In this document: piece by piece, positions 1-9,233 of the stretch
How positions within the stretch are numbered: the first letter of the stretch is position 1
Layout of the letters: every line of letters starts with the position of its first letter
Assembly: GCA_009785095.1 (NCBI GenBank)
Contig: WQXA01000003.1
Location: forward strand, 1 to 51,796
Origin: Candidatus Saccharimonadota bacterium
GTDB taxonomy: Bacteria > Patescibacteriota > Saccharimonadia > Saccharimonadales > Saccharimonadaceae
Direction: 5' to 3'
DNA length: 51,796 bases
Translations under genes and position numbers: made by a program
Notes under the pieces: generated by a model
Database searches by the model: none
The model's input: the letters and a program-made list of their open reading frames with translations, nothing else
Told to the model about the DNA's origin: nothing

Positions 1-1
1 G

Positions 2-100
2 CACGTCCCGGTTTACATTTCCGAAAACATGGTTGGTCACAAATTAGGCGAATTCGCTCCGACCCGCAAATTCCGCAAACACGGAGGTAAGCAGAAATGA
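2..100 (+). CDS. rpsS: 30S ribosomal protein S19, C-terminal fragment (starts before window)
   Basis: Frame 2 translates [32 protein letters not shown], a typical S19 C-terminus, overlapping the rplV start (ATGA). Confidence 0.93.
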   Translation, partial: HVPVYISENMVGHKLGEFAPTRKFRKHGGKQK

Positions 101-645
101 CCAAAGAATTAAAAAACGCCGTCATTGCGAGCGCAGCGAAGCAATCCAATGGATCGCCACGCCGAACAGGTTCGGCTCGCGATGACAATGCTGCTACCGT
201 CCGTGCCTCCCTGCGCGATCTGCGCCTAGCACCCCGCAAAGTCGCTCTCGTGGCCGCGTTGGTTCGTGATCGCAGCGTCGACGACGCGTTGATTATATTG
301 TCGCATACGCCGAAACGCGCCGCGAAACCGCTGGCAAAACTGATCGCTAGCGCCCGCGCCAATGCCACCAACAACCACGGTCTACGCGCCGAAGGCCTGC
401 GCATTGCTAGTTTGTCGGTGACGGCTGGCCCGCGTTTCAAACGCTACCGCCCGGTGTCGCGCGGCCGAGCGCATCCTTTCCAAAAACGCACCTCACATAT
501 TTTTGTAGAAATTATTGGTGATATAAAACCGGCCAAAGTCATTGCGAAGAACGAAGAGATGAAGCAATCCAGTACGGCTAAAACTAATTCTGGATCGCCA
601 CGCCGAACAAATTCGGCTCGCGATGACAAGAAGGGAGATAAATAG
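97..645 (+). CDS. rplV: 50S ribosomal protein L22 with N- and C-terminal repeat-encoded insertions
   Basis: Core [23 protein letters not shown]...HIFVEI is L22; located between rpsS and rpsC. Confidence 0.95.
   Translation: MTKELKNAVIASAAKQSNGSPRRTGSARDDNAATVRASLRDLRLAPRKVALVAALVRDRSVDDALIILSHTPKRAAKPLAKLIASARANATNNHGLRAEGLRIASLSVTAGPRFKRYRPVSRGRAHPFQKRTSHIFVEIIGDIKPAKVIAKNEEMKQSSTAKTNSGSPRRTNSARDDKKGDK
121..186 (+). repeat. GTCATTGCGAG...CTCGCGATGAC palindromic element, N-terminus of rplV
   Basis: 66 bp (22 codons), encodes [22 protein letters not shown]. Confidence 0.9.
538..627 (+). repeat. same palindromic family, C-terminus of rplV
   Basis: 90 bp (30 codons), [30 protein letters not shown]. 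Confidence 0.85.
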
Positions 646-646
646 A

Positions 647-1279
647 ATGGGACAGAAAGTCAACCCAATTTCAATGCGGCTCCAGGTTCACAAGAACTGG
701 GCGAGCAAATGGTTCGCGTCCGGCAAAAAAGATTTTGCCAATTGGCTAGCCATCGATCTGGCCGTGCGTCGCGCCATTGAAAAGAAATTCGAAACGCGCG
801 CTGTTATCAATCACATCGAGATCGAGCGCAACGCCAACCAAACCACGATCACCATATGGACGAGCAAAGCCGGTGTGGTCATCGGTCGCCAAGGCGCCGG
901 TGTCCAGGAACTGCGCGCGGAGCTCGAAAAAATCATTGGTGCGCCGGTGCGCCTCAACATCGAAGAAGTCAGAAAACCCGACCTAGCCGCCAAAATCGTG
1001 GCCGAAAATATCGCCCGCCAACTCGAGCGCCGGATCAATTTCCGCCGCGCTATGAAAATGGCAATTCAAAACGTCATGAGCGCGGGCGCTAAGGGCGTGC
1101 GCATCGAGATCGCTGGTCGCCTTAACGGGGCTGAGATGTCGCGTCGCGAAAAGCTCATCGAGGGCTCGGTGCCGCTGCATACTCTGCGTACCGATATCGA
1201 TTACCATCTGGCGGTGGCGAAAACGTTGGCCGGTACCATCGGCATCAAAGTTTGGATTAACCGAGGGGAGAAGCACTGA
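647..1279 (+). CDS. rpsC: 30S ribosomal protein S3
   Basis: [13 protein letters not shown]..., KH domain; SD aagggag upstream of ATG at 647. Confidence 0.97.
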   Translation: MGQKVNPISMRLQVHKNWASKWFASGKKDFANWLAIDLAVRRAIEKKFETRAVINHIEIERNANQTTITIWTSKAGVVIGRQGAGVQELRAELEKIIGAPVRLNIEEVRKPDLAAKIVAENIARQLERRINFRRAMKMAIQNVMSAGAKGVRIEIAGRLNGAEMSRREKLIEGSVPLHTLRTDIDYHLAVAKTLAGTIGIKVWINRGEKH

Positions 1280-1692
1280 TGCTACTGCCCAAGAAAACCA
1301 AATTCAGGAAAGCCTTCAAGGGTCGCAATCCGGGCGTGGCCTCGCGCTGTAATTATATCGCTTTTGGCGACTTCGGCCTGCAGAGTCTCGACAACGAGCG
1401 CGTCACCTCGCGCCAAATCGAGAGCGCTCGCCGAGCGATTTCTGGTCATACCAAGCGCGGCGGCAAAATCTGGATTCGCATTTTCCCACAAATTCCGGTC
1501 ACTAAAAAACCGCTCGATGTCAAAATGGGCTCCGGCAAAGGCAGCCCCGAATACTGGATCGCTCGCGTCAAAAAAGGCACAATCATGTTTGAAATGAACG
1601 GCGTGCCCGAGCCAGTCGCCCGCGAAGCCATGCGCCTAGCTTCCCACAAATTACCGGTTCGCACCCGATTCGTTAAACGGGAGGAGGCATAA
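1279..1692 (+). CDS. rplP: 50S ribosomal protein L16
   Basis: [19 protein letters not shown]... typical L16. Confidence 0.97.
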   Translation: MLLPKKTKFRKAFKGRNPGVASRCNYIAFGDFGLQSLDNERVTSRQIESARRAISGHTKRGGKIWIRIFPQIPVTKKPLDVKMGSGKGSPEYWIARVKKGTIMFEMNGVPEPVAREAMRLASHKLPVRTRFVKREEA

Positions 1693-1964
1693 TGGCAGAC
1701 AAGAAAGTAAAGAAAGTCGTGGCTACCAAAACGACCAAGAAAGACACCACAGCCGTCGACCAAACTGCCCGAGATTTGCGCAAACTAACCGAGGCCGAAT
1801 TGCAAACTGCTCTAAAAACCGCTCGCGAGGATCTGCTAGCGGCGCAGAAAATGCTAAAAGCCAACGAGCTACCAAATAGCCAAGTCATTAAAAAATCTCG
1901 CCAAATAATTGCGCGGATTCACACTGTGTTAACCGAAAAGATCAAGGAGGCAAAAAATGTCTAA
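1692..1964 (+). CDS. rpmC: 50S ribosomal protein L29
   Basis: Position and the ARDLRKLTEAELQTALKTAREDLL...IARIHTVLTEK core. Confidence 0.9.
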   Translation: MADKKVKKVVATKTTKKDTTAVDQTARDLRKLTEAELQTALKTAREDLLAAQKMLKANELPNSQVIKKSRQIIARIHTVLTEKIKEAKNV

Positions 1965-2316
1965 ACGTACCATCACCGGCGTCGTATCATCAATCGCCGG
2001 CAAAAAAACCATCATCGTGACACGCACCACGCGCGAAACTCATCCGCTCTATGGCAAGAAATTCACGACCAGCCGCAAATTTAGCGTCCACGACGAGAAA
2101 AATGCAGCCAAAATCGGCGACACCGTCTTGATCGAAGAAAGCCGCCCGATTTCAGCCACGAAAACTTGGGTTCTAAAGGAAATCGTCGAACGCGGTCGCG
2201 AAATCGTCGAGATCAAGAAAACCGAAGTTGAGGCCGAGGCCGAAGCCAAGCTAGCCGAAAAAGCCGCCAAGAAAGTGGCCGAAAAAGCCGCGGAAACTGA
2301 GGGGGCGACAAAGTGA
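1957..2316 (+). CDS. rpsQ: 30S ribosomal protein S17
   Basis: ITGVVSSIAGKKTIIVTRTTRETHPLYGKKFTTSRKF...; E/A/K-rich C-terminal tail. Confidence 0.94.
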   Translation: MSKRTITGVVSSIAGKKTIIVTRTTRETHPLYGKKFTTSRKFSVHDEKNAAKIGDTVLIEESRPISATKTWVLKEIVERGREIVEIKKTEVEAEAEAKLAEKAAKKVAEKAAETEGATK

Positions 2317-2443
2317 TAAAGCAACGAAATGAGAGAAAAGAAAAGCGCGGAGAAAATCTAAAATTTGTTTTAGATTTGCGACAAGATTTTACTTTTCCGA
2401 ATGAGGAAGGTTTACCTCTTTTGACGACTGAAAGGAGACAAAA

Positions 2444-2812
2444 GTGATCCAGCAAGAATCCCGCCTCAAAGTCGCCGACAATAGCGGCGCCAAGGAAGTC
2501 CTGTGCATCAAAGTCCTCGGTGCAACGCGTCGTCGTTATGCTCGCGTTGGTGATGTCTTTACCGCTAGCGTCAAGGAAGCCGACCCGCACGGCAACACCA
2601 AGAAAAAATCGGTGGTGCGTTGTGTGGTTGTGCGCACTCGGAACAAAATCACCAGAAAAGACGGCTCGACCATCAAATTCGATGATAATGCTTGCGTTTT
2701 AATTAACGATGATAAAACACCGAAAGGCACTCGCGTCTTTGGGCCGATTCCGCGCGAACTGCGCGACCTCGGCTACGCGAAAATTGTGTCTTTGGCACCG
2801 GAGGTATTATGA
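2444..2812 (+). CDS. rplN: 50S ribosomal protein L14
   Basis: [26 protein letters not shown]... Confidence 0.97.
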   Translation: MIQQESRLKVADNSGAKEVLCIKVLGATRRRYARVGDVFTASVKEADPHGNTKKKSVVRCVVVRTRNKITRKDGSTIKFDDNACVLINDDKTPKGTRVFGPIPRELRDLGYAKIVSLAPEVL

Positions 2813-3123
2813 AACGTATCAGAAAAGATGACTTAGTCAAAGTAATCGCCGGCGGCCAAAAGGGCAAAATCGCCAAAGTCGTCCGCGTCGACGACCGCAA
2901 AGTTTATCTCGAAAACGTCAACCTGCGTACTCGTCACGTGGCGGCCAATCGCCTGAACCAACAAGGCGGCAAAAAAGACGTCCATCTGCCGCTCGATATT
3001 AGCAACGTCGCTCTAGTCGTCGAGGATGTCAAAAACGCCGAAAAGACGAGCAAAGTTTCGTTTAGGATCAAGGACGGCAAGAAAACCCGTGTCGCAAAAC
3101 TGAGCAACAAGGAGGTGAAATAA
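2809..3123 (+). CDS. rplX: 50S ribosomal protein L24
   Basis: KOW motif: [25 protein letters not shown]. Confidence 0.95.
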   Translation: MKRIRKDDLVKVIAGGQKGKIAKVVRVDDRKVYLENVNLRTRHVAANRLNQQGGKKDVHLPLDISNVALVVEDVKNAEKTSKVSFRIKDGKKTRVAKLSNKEVK

Positions 3124-3743
3124 TGGCCGAATCTAAAACTACCACGAAAAAAACCTCTCCTGCTGATAAAAGTAAATACACTCCGCGTCTCAAGAAACTT
3201 TACAATGAGAAATTTGTCAAAGAATTGAAAACCGAGCTGAAGCTAAAAAACGTTCACCAGGCGCCGAAACTGACAAAAATCGTCGTCAGCGCCGGCGTTG
3301 GTCGCAATAAGGACAACAAATCGTTCCAAGAAGTAGTGGCCAACACGCTGGCTCGGATTACTGGTCAAAAACCGATTAGCCGCACAGCCAAGCGCTCGAT
3401 TGCGTCTTTTAAGATTAGAAAAGGCATGGGCGCGCCGGTCGGCCAAAGTGTCAATCTGCGCGGCGACCGCATGTGGGAATTTCTCGATCGGTTAGTCAAC
3501 GTGGCTATGCCGCGGATCCGCGATTTTCACGGTGTTTCCGCCAAGGCCTTTGACCGCCAAGGCAACTACAATCTCGGTATCACCGAGCAATCGATTTTCC
3601 CGGAGTTAACGTTCGAAGAAACCGCCACGCCGCACGGCTTAGGAATTGCATTTACGATTTCTAACGGCAATCCGGAAAGCTCACGTAAATTGTTAGAAAA
3701 ATTTGGAATCCCGTTTGAAAAAACTGGAAAGGAGGCAAAATAA
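3123..3743 (+). CDS. rplE: 50S ribosomal protein L5
   Basis: [10 protein letters not shown]...[27 protein letters not shown]. Confidence 0.97.
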   Translation: MAESKTTTKKTSPADKSKYTPRLKKLYNEKFVKELKTELKLKNVHQAPKLTKIVVSAGVGRNKDNKSFQEVVANTLARITGQKPISRTAKRSIASFKIRKGMGAPVGQSVNLRGDRMWEFLDRLVNVAMPRIRDFHGVSAKAFDRQGNYNLGITEQSIFPELTFEETATPHGLGIAFTISNGNPESSRKLLEKFGIPFEKTGKEAK

Positions 3744-4012
3744 TGGCAAAGAAATCAGCACTGGCTCGCGACAAAAAACGCCAAGCAATGATCGCCAAGC
3801 ACGCTAGCAAACGCGCTGAGCTAAAAAGGCTCGGCGACAGCGAAGGCCTGCAAAAACTACCGCGCAATTCATCGCCGACCCGCCACAAAAATCGCTGCGG
3901 CGAAACCGGCCGACCGCACGCTTATATGCGCAAATTCGGCCTGTCACGTATCAGTTTTCGCGAACACGCCTCCAAAGGCGAAATTCCCGGTGTAACAAAG
4001 GCCAGTTGGTAA
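3743..4012 (+). CDS. rpsN: 30S ribosomal protein S14
   Basis: [40 protein letters not shown]. Confidence 0.96.
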   Translation: MAKKSALARDKKRQAMIAKHASKRAELKRLGDSEGLQKLPRNSSPTRHKNRCGETGRPHAYMRKFGLSRISFREHASKGEIPGVTKASW

Positions 4013-4028
4013 AGGAAGGAGAAAGAAT

Positions 4029-4430
4029 ATGTCATTACAATCCACAGACCCGATCGCCGATCTCCTAACCCGAATCAGAAACGCTATCGCCATCGGCAAA
4101 AACGAAGTCCGCTTGCCGAGCAGCAAATTGAAATTAACGGTCGCCAAAGAATTGGTGCGAGCCGGCTATTTGGCCGATGCCAAAACCACCAAAGCCACGC
4201 CACGCGACGAGTTGATCGTGACGATCGCCGAAGACGGCACCAGTCCGACCATCACCGAAATCGCTCGTGTATCCAAACCCGGCCGCCGCGTTTACGCTCG
4301 CGCCGCCGATATTCCGCGCGTCAAATCCGGCCGCGGCGTCATGTTGGTTAGTACGAGCAAAGGCATCATGACCGGCCGCGAAGCCATCAAAAATCGCCTC
4401 GGCGGCGAGTTAATATGTAAGGTGTATTAA
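4029..4430 (+). CDS. rpsH: 30S ribosomal protein S8
   Basis: DPIADLLTRIRNA...GVMLVSTSKGIMTGREA. Confidence 0.97.
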   Translation: MSLQSTDPIADLLTRIRNAIAIGKNEVRLPSSKLKLTVAKELVRAGYLADAKTTKATPRDELIVTIAEDGTSPTITEIARVSKPGRRVYARAADIPRVKSGRGVMLVSTSKGIMTGREAIKNRLGGELICKVY

Positions 4431-4431
4431 T

Positions 4432-4656
4432 ATGGGAGAAACTATAGTGGCAGCCGATGAAGAAGGCAGACCAGGGGAAACCTCTGACGTTAGAGCAGCA
4501 CGATTAGCAGTTGAATCATCGCTAGGAGCACTGGTGAATCAGTTGTACGCGAGCCACAACGGTATTGTAATCACAGTGAGTAAAGAGGCGCTCTGGACGC
4601 TCGTGCTAGAAGAGGCAACGAGAAAGCTAGATTCACTGCCTGAAGGAAGGAAGTAA
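4432..4656 (+). CDS. hypothetical small protein (74 aa) between rpsH and rplF
   Basis: Complete ORF with start 2 nt after the rpsH stop and stop 4 nt before the rplF ATG; no resemblance to a ribosomal protein. Confidence 0.7.
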   Translation: MGETIVAADEEGRPGETSDVRAARLAVESSLGALVNQLYASHNGIVITVSKEALWTLVLEEATRKLDSLPEGRK

Positions 4657-4660
4657 GCAA

Positions 4661-5197
4661 ATGTCAAGAATCGGAAAACTACCAATCGCCATTCCGGCGG
4701 GTGTGACAATCACGGTTGAACCTGATTTCATCACCGTGCGGGGCCCGAAAGGCGAGCTAAAACAATTCACTTTGCCGCACGTGGACGTGGCGGTCGAGGG
4801 CGATCAAATCATCGTCACGCGAAAATCTGACGAAAAACTGGCCAAATCCCAACACGGCCTGATGCGCTCGTTGATCAACAACATGGTCGTTGGCGTCACC
4901 AAAGGTTTCGAGAAAAAACTCGAGATCAACGGCGTCGGCTTTCGTCTGGTTAGCAAAGGCCCGCAGGAAATCGAGATGGGTCTCGGCCTCTCGCATCCGG
5001 TCAGCTACAAGGCGCCCGAGGGCGTGACTTTGGCTGTTAATAAAATGGAAATCACGGTCAGCGGCATCTCTAAACAGCAAGTCGGCCAAACCGCGGCCGA
5101 AATCCGTTCCTTAAAGAAACCCGAACCCTACAAAGGCAAAGGCATAAAGTACGCCGACGAGACAATTCTCCGCAAAGCAGGAAAGGCAGGTAAATAA
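4661..5197 (+). CDS. rplF: 50S ribosomal protein L6
   Basis: MSRIGKLPIAIPAGV...KKPEPYKGKGIKYADE. Confidence 0.97.
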   Translation: MSRIGKLPIAIPAGVTITVEPDFITVRGPKGELKQFTLPHVDVAVEGDQIIVTRKSDEKLAKSQHGLMRSLINNMVVGVTKGFEKKLEINGVGFRLVSKGPQEIEMGLGLSHPVSYKAPEGVTLAVNKMEITVSGISKQQVGQTAAEIRSLKKPEPYKGKGIKYADETILRKAGKAGK

Positions 5198-5538
5198 TGG
5201 ACAAGATTCTAAACAAAACTCTGCGCAAAAACCGCGTGCGCGCCAAAGTCACCGGCACGGCCGAGCGGCCGCGTCTCAGCGTGTTTATTTCCGGCCGCCA
5301 CATTAGCGCGCAAATTATCGATGACACGACCGCTAAAACTCTGGCCGCCGCAACGACCGTCGGGCAGAAACTAACCGGCACGATGACCGACAAAGCCGCG
5401 CACATTGGTAAAGAAATCGCCGGGAAAGCCCAGAAAGTGAAAATCAAGACAGTCGTATTCGATCGCAACGGTCGCAAATACGCCGGTCGTTTAACAGCGC
5501 TAGCAGACGCCGCGCGCAAAGGAGGCTTGGAGTTTTAA
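5197..5538 (+). CDS. rplR: 50S ribosomal protein L18
   Basis: RVRAKVTGTAERPRLSVFISGRHISAQIIDD...FDRNGRKYAGRLTALADAARKGGLEF. Confidence 0.95.
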   Translation: MDKILNKTLRKNRVRAKVTGTAERPRLSVFISGRHISAQIIDDTTAKTLAAATTVGQKLTGTMTDKAAHIGKEIAGKAQKVKIKTVVFDRNGRKYAGRLTALADAARKGGLEF

Positions 5539-5540
5539 TC

Positions 5541-6359
5541 ATGAGTGAAGAAGTAAAGAAACCTAACGATGTCATTGCGAGTGCGGCGAAGCAATCCACC
5601 GAGAAACCCATGGATCGCCACGACGACAAATCGTCTCGCGATGACAACGCTAAATCCACCGCTCCGGCTGCCGCGAAAAACGGCGAAGCGCCCAAGAAAA
5701 AATTCGGCGCCGCTAATAACTTTAGTTCGGATAATATGGCGGCACGTGACGACCGCGGCAATCGTGGCCGCCCTAGCGATCGCGGCCGAAGTGGTGGCGA
5801 CCGCCGCGACAATCGCCGAGGCAATCGACGTGACAGCAAACCGGCCGAGGAAAAAATATTCGAGGAGCAAACCATTGCGGTCGACCGAGTTAGTCGTACC
5901 GTCAAGGGCGGCCGTCGCTTGCGTTTCAAGGCGCTAGTGGTGGTCGGCGACAAGAAAACCCGCGTCGGCGTCGGCGTCGCCAAAGGCCGCGATGTCCAAC
6001 AGGCCGTCGAAAAAGCCACTGGCGTGGCCAAAAAACACCTGATCACTATCCCGCTGGCGGGCACAACCATTCCGCACGACACGGAGATCAAACACACTGG
6101 CGCGCACGTTCTATTGAAACCAGCCGCGCCAGGCACCGGCATCATCGCCGGCGGTGTGATTCGTTCGATCATCGGTGTGACCGGCATTTCCGACCTGCTC
6201 AGCAAATCGCTCGGCAGCGCCAACAAAGTCAACATCGCCTACGCCACGATCGAGGCGCTCGAAAGTCTCGTCCCGAAAAGCGACTGGATCGGCGCTGAGA
6301 AGAAAAAAGTGGACTCCGCGAAAACTAAAGCCGCGCAGCATGAGGAGCCCGCAAAATGA
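5541..6359 (+). CDS. rpsE: 30S ribosomal protein S5 with long N-terminal extension (repeat-derived plus RG-rich)
   Basis: S5 core GRRLRFKALVVVGDKKTRVGVGVAKGRDVQQAVEKA; about 105-aa extension includes VIASAAKQS element and RGNRGRPSDRGRSGGDRRDNRRGNRRD. Confidence 0.95.
   Translation: MSEEVKKPNDVIASAAKQSTEKPMDRHDDKSSRDDNAKSTAPAAAKNGEAPKKKFGAANNFSSDNMAARDDRGNRGRPSDRGRSGGDRRDNRRGNRRDSKPAEEKIFEEQTIAVDRVSRTVKGGRRLRFKALVVVGDKKTRVGVGVAKGRDVQQAVEKATGVAKKHLITIPLAGTTIPHDTEIKHTGAHVLLKPAAPGTGIIAGGVIRSIIGVTGISDLLSKSLGSANKVNIAYATIEALESLVPKSDWIGAEKKKVDSAKTKAAQHEEPAK
5571..5645 (+). repeat. same palindromic family, N-terminus of rpsE
   Basis: 75 bp (25 codons), [25 protein letters not shown]. Confidence 0.9.
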
Positions 6360-6841
6360 AATACCACGAACTGAACACTAGCGCCAAGAACGCCAAAAAA
6401 CGTGTCGGGCGCGGGATCGCGGCGGGCGGCGGGAAAACTGCCGGCCGAGGCACAAAGGGTCAGAGATCACGCACCGGCAAAAAACTGCGACCGACTTTTA
6501 CGGGCGGCCAGTTGCCGCTCGTGCAAGCCGTTCCCAAACTGCGCGGCTTTAAGAGCAAGCGCATCCCCGCCCAGGTCGTCTATAGCGATGAATTAAATGC
6601 CATCAAAAGCGCCAAAATCGACAACTTTACTTTGTTCGAGGCGGGCTTGATTTCTACGCCGCATCACACGGTGAAAGTCATCGCGCGCGGTGATTTGACT
6701 TCCAAGGCCACGATCGAAATCGCCGCCATGTCGGCCTCGGTGGTCAAACAATTGGAAAAGAACGGCGGCAAATTTACTGAAACTGCTGTGCCTTTGCCGA
6801 AATCGACCAAAAAGGATAAGCCCGAAAAAGCTAAGAAATAG
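6356..6841 (+). CDS. rplO: 50S ribosomal protein L15
   Basis: VGRGIAAGGGKTAGRGTKGQRSRTGKK...GGQLPL. Confidence 0.96.
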   Translation: MKYHELNTSAKNAKKRVGRGIAAGGGKTAGRGTKGQRSRTGKKLRPTFTGGQLPLVQAVPKLRGFKSKRIPAQVVYSDELNAIKSAKIDNFTLFEAGLISTPHHTVKVIARGDLTSKATIEIAAMSASVVKQLEKNGGKFTETAVPLPKSTKKDKPEKAKK

Positions 6842-6851
6842 GGAGGTGGTC

Positions 6852-7664
6852 ATGAAGCTACTAAATGGGCGAGAGTTAGCCGGTTTTATCAAAGAACGCC
6901 AAGCCCGCCAAGTGCGAGGCCTCATCCAACACGACAAAATAAAACCAAAACTGGCGATTATTCAAACTTCTGATGATCCGGTGATCGATACCTATGTGCG
7001 GCTCAAGAAAAACTACGGCACCGACATTTTGATCGACGTCGATATCCACAAAATCCCGCAAACCGAATCCAAGAAACTCATCGCTAAATTGAACGCCGAT
7101 AAATCAGTCCACGGTATTATTGTGCAATTGCCGATGGATAATCCGGAGGAAACCGACGAGATCGTTAACGCCATCGCGCCAGAAAAAGACGTCGACGGCC
7201 TCGGTGAGCGGGCGATTCTCGATCCGGCCACGCCGATGGCTATCCATTGGCTCTTGAGTGGCTACAATGTGGAATTAAAGGGCAAAAAAATCGTCCTGGT
7301 CGGCAACGGCAGGTTGGTCGGGCGACCCTTGGCGCGCATGTGGCGAAATTCTGGTCTCGAGCCTGAAGCCATAAATTCCAAAACCCGAGACAGGAGCGAA
7401 AAATTACGCGTAGCGGACATAATCGTGACGGCGACAGGCGTGCCTGGCTTAATCAAGTCGGACGATATCAAGCCCGGCGCGGTGGTGGTCGATGCCGGCA
7501 CAGCCGACGACCACGGTCAAATAGTTGGCGATATCACGCCGGATATTAGAGAACGCACAGACATCACCATCACGCCAAAAATCGGCGGTGTCGGGCCACT
7601 CACCGTCACGGCGCTAATGGACAACACGATCAGGGCAGCTCGTGATTCTCCTCAGGCGGAGTAG
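6852..7664 (+). CDS. folD: bifunctional methylenetetrahydrofolate dehydrogenase/cyclohydrolase
   Basis: GIIVQLPMD..., PEKDVDGL, GRLVGRPLARM, VVDAGT motifs; SD gggaggtgg. Confidence 0.93.
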   Translation: MKLLNGRELAGFIKERQARQVRGLIQHDKIKPKLAIIQTSDDPVIDTYVRLKKNYGTDILIDVDIHKIPQTESKKLIAKLNADKSVHGIIVQLPMDNPEETDEIVNAIAPEKDVDGLGERAILDPATPMAIHWLLSGYNVELKGKKIVLVGNGRLVGRPLARMWRNSGLEPEAINSKTRDRSEKLRVADIIVTATGVPGLIKSDDIKPGAVVVDAGTADDHGQIVGDITPDIRERTDITITPKIGGVGPLTVTALMDNTIRAARDSPQAE

Positions 7665-8034
7665 TTTCGAAACCCATGACTTTCTTGACCTGTTCGACGA
7701 CCTGGCTAGGGGTCAGGTTGGCTTTGATGATATAGCTATCAATACCGAGCGATTCGAGATCTTTGGGCGCTTCCTGTTGACCTAAATTAGTTAGAACGAT
7801 GACCGGGACGTCCTGCCCGCCGGGCAGTTTGCGGATCCGCCGCAGAGCCTCCACGCCGTTCATTTCCGGCATTTGGATGTCGAGCAAAATCAGATCCGGC
7901 ATATGCCGCGAAACCATTTCGAGGCCGGACTTGCCGTCCTCTGCGATCTCGATCGTAAATCCCTCGGACTCGAATTTCATGCGATACATCTGGGCGATGG
8001 CCTGGTCGTCTTCGATGATGGCGATGTTAGTCAT
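7630..8034 (-). CDS. response regulator receiver (stand-alone REC domain)
   Basis: NIAIIEDDQAIAQMYRMKFESEGF...PDLILLDIQMPEMNG...VIVLTNLG; TATAAT 7 nt before ATG. 3' end overlaps the convergent folD end by about 35 bp. Confidence 0.9.
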   Translation of the reverse strand: MTNIAIIEDDQAIAQMYRMKFESEGFTIEIAEDGKSGLEMVSRHMPDLILLDIQMPEMNGVEALRRIRKLPGGQDVPVIVLTNLGQQEAPKDLESLGIDSYIIKANLTPSQVVEQVKKVMGFETTPPEENHELP

Positions 8035-8110
8035 GAGCATGATTATAACAGATATGTACAAAGCATGTAAAGTGCTGTAGAATGGATGTCATAGATAGGG
8101 GGGGGCTGTT

Positions 8111-9226
8111 ATGACAGAGGGGTTTGGTTTTGATATCAAACGCTTCTACTACGACGATTTTCAGGATGAGCATTCAACTCCAGAGACAAGAGCGCATATA
8201 GTTGGGGTCTCGGAAGAAGCGGCGGCCGCCAACCGAGAGTTCAAAGCAAGCGGCGGAGTAATATCAGATTTGAATAATCCCGGGCTAGAGGTGCTATTAA
8301 AAGACGCGCCGCAATTGTTGGATTATCAAAGATTAATCAAATTAAATATGGGAGCGGCAATGATGGCTTTTTACGATCCGTTCGGTCATCATGAGGTTCC
8401 AGTTTTGGGCGAAAATTTCGATGAGGCCACAATACGCTGGGCAACTGACCAATTATTCGGCATGGGTTTGCGATGGCGCGGTGGTCTAGAGGCATCTTTA
8501 TTAGAAGAAGATTTATTGACTGGGGCAGAGAAGGCTTTGATACTGGGCTGTGGTGCGGGGCATTATCCAATACAAGCAGTCAGGAAGCTCATGAGCGAGG
8601 GGTGTGATTTAAGCAGTACCCAGCTAACTCTGGTTGATAATAACAACCTCTCCATACGACAAGTGCGAGAAGCAGGATTAACTTTACCACCAGGTTTAAT
8701 TACTGCCGTGCCGCGTGATGTTCTTCACGAAAGGGGATACAGGAGAGATCACCTCACTGGAATATTGGGGAGATGGCTAATGTATGGCGTGCGTCCCATA
8801 GTTAGTGGTCGTAAGATAGGCGATGATTATGGAGCGGTAACCGATTTTGGTCTGATCGGGTGCTATTTGCCGCCAAATGACTTTAAAGCAAGAGCGAAAC
8901 TTGGCCCTATAGCTATAGCTGCCACTAAAAAAGGCGGCGATGCCAGCCTAAGGTCGATGTGGGAACATACCTCACATGCAGCTAATAATCAGAGATCTGT
9001 TACTGTTAACTCCATCGTGGTGCCACCCGAGGGCTCCAGAGGTGACGCTGCTAGATTACAACACGAACTGATTGAAGTGATCGATTGGCCAGCGCTGCGG
9101 TTAACACCGGAATCAGAAATGTTGGGCAGAATTGCTCTTAATTGCCCCGGAGTCCAGCAGGTAGAAATACACTACGATCCCAACGGTATATTCGTCATAT
9201 ATAAAATTAGAAATTATAAGCTATAA
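8111..9226 (+). CDS. hypothetical protein, possible class I SAM methyltransferase-like fold
   Basis: ALILGCGAGHYPIQAVRKL...LTLVDNNNLSIRQVREAG resembles a nucleotide/SAM-binding motif; poly-G8 lies immediately upstream of the ATG. Confidence 0.55.
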   Translation: MTEGFGFDIKRFYYDDFQDEHSTPETRAHIVGVSEEAAAANREFKASGGVISDLNNPGLEVLLKDAPQLLDYQRLIKLNMGAAMMAFYDPFGHHEVPVLGENFDEATIRWATDQLFGMGLRWRGGLEASLLEEDLLTGAEKALILGCGAGHYPIQAVRKLMSEGCDLSSTQLTLVDNNNLSIRQVREAGLTLPPGLITAVPRDVLHERGYRRDHLTGILGRWLMYGVRPIVSGRKIGDDYGAVTDFGLIGCYLPPNDFKARAKLGPIAIAATKKGGDASLRSMWEHTSHAANNQRSVTVNSIVVPPEGSRGDAARLQHELIEVIDWPALRLTPESEMLGRIALNCPGVQQVEIHYDPNGIFVIYKIRNYKL

Positions 9227-9233
9227 TGGTTAT

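Noticed and set aside
7340-7395. ggtctcg...cgagac inverted repeat in folD
   Set aside because: Short arms, and the protein aligns with ordinary FolD length there; likely chance.
7630-7664. Overlap of folD and response-regulator 3' ends as regulatory antisense
   Set aside because: Small convergent overlaps are common in compact genomes; no further evidence.
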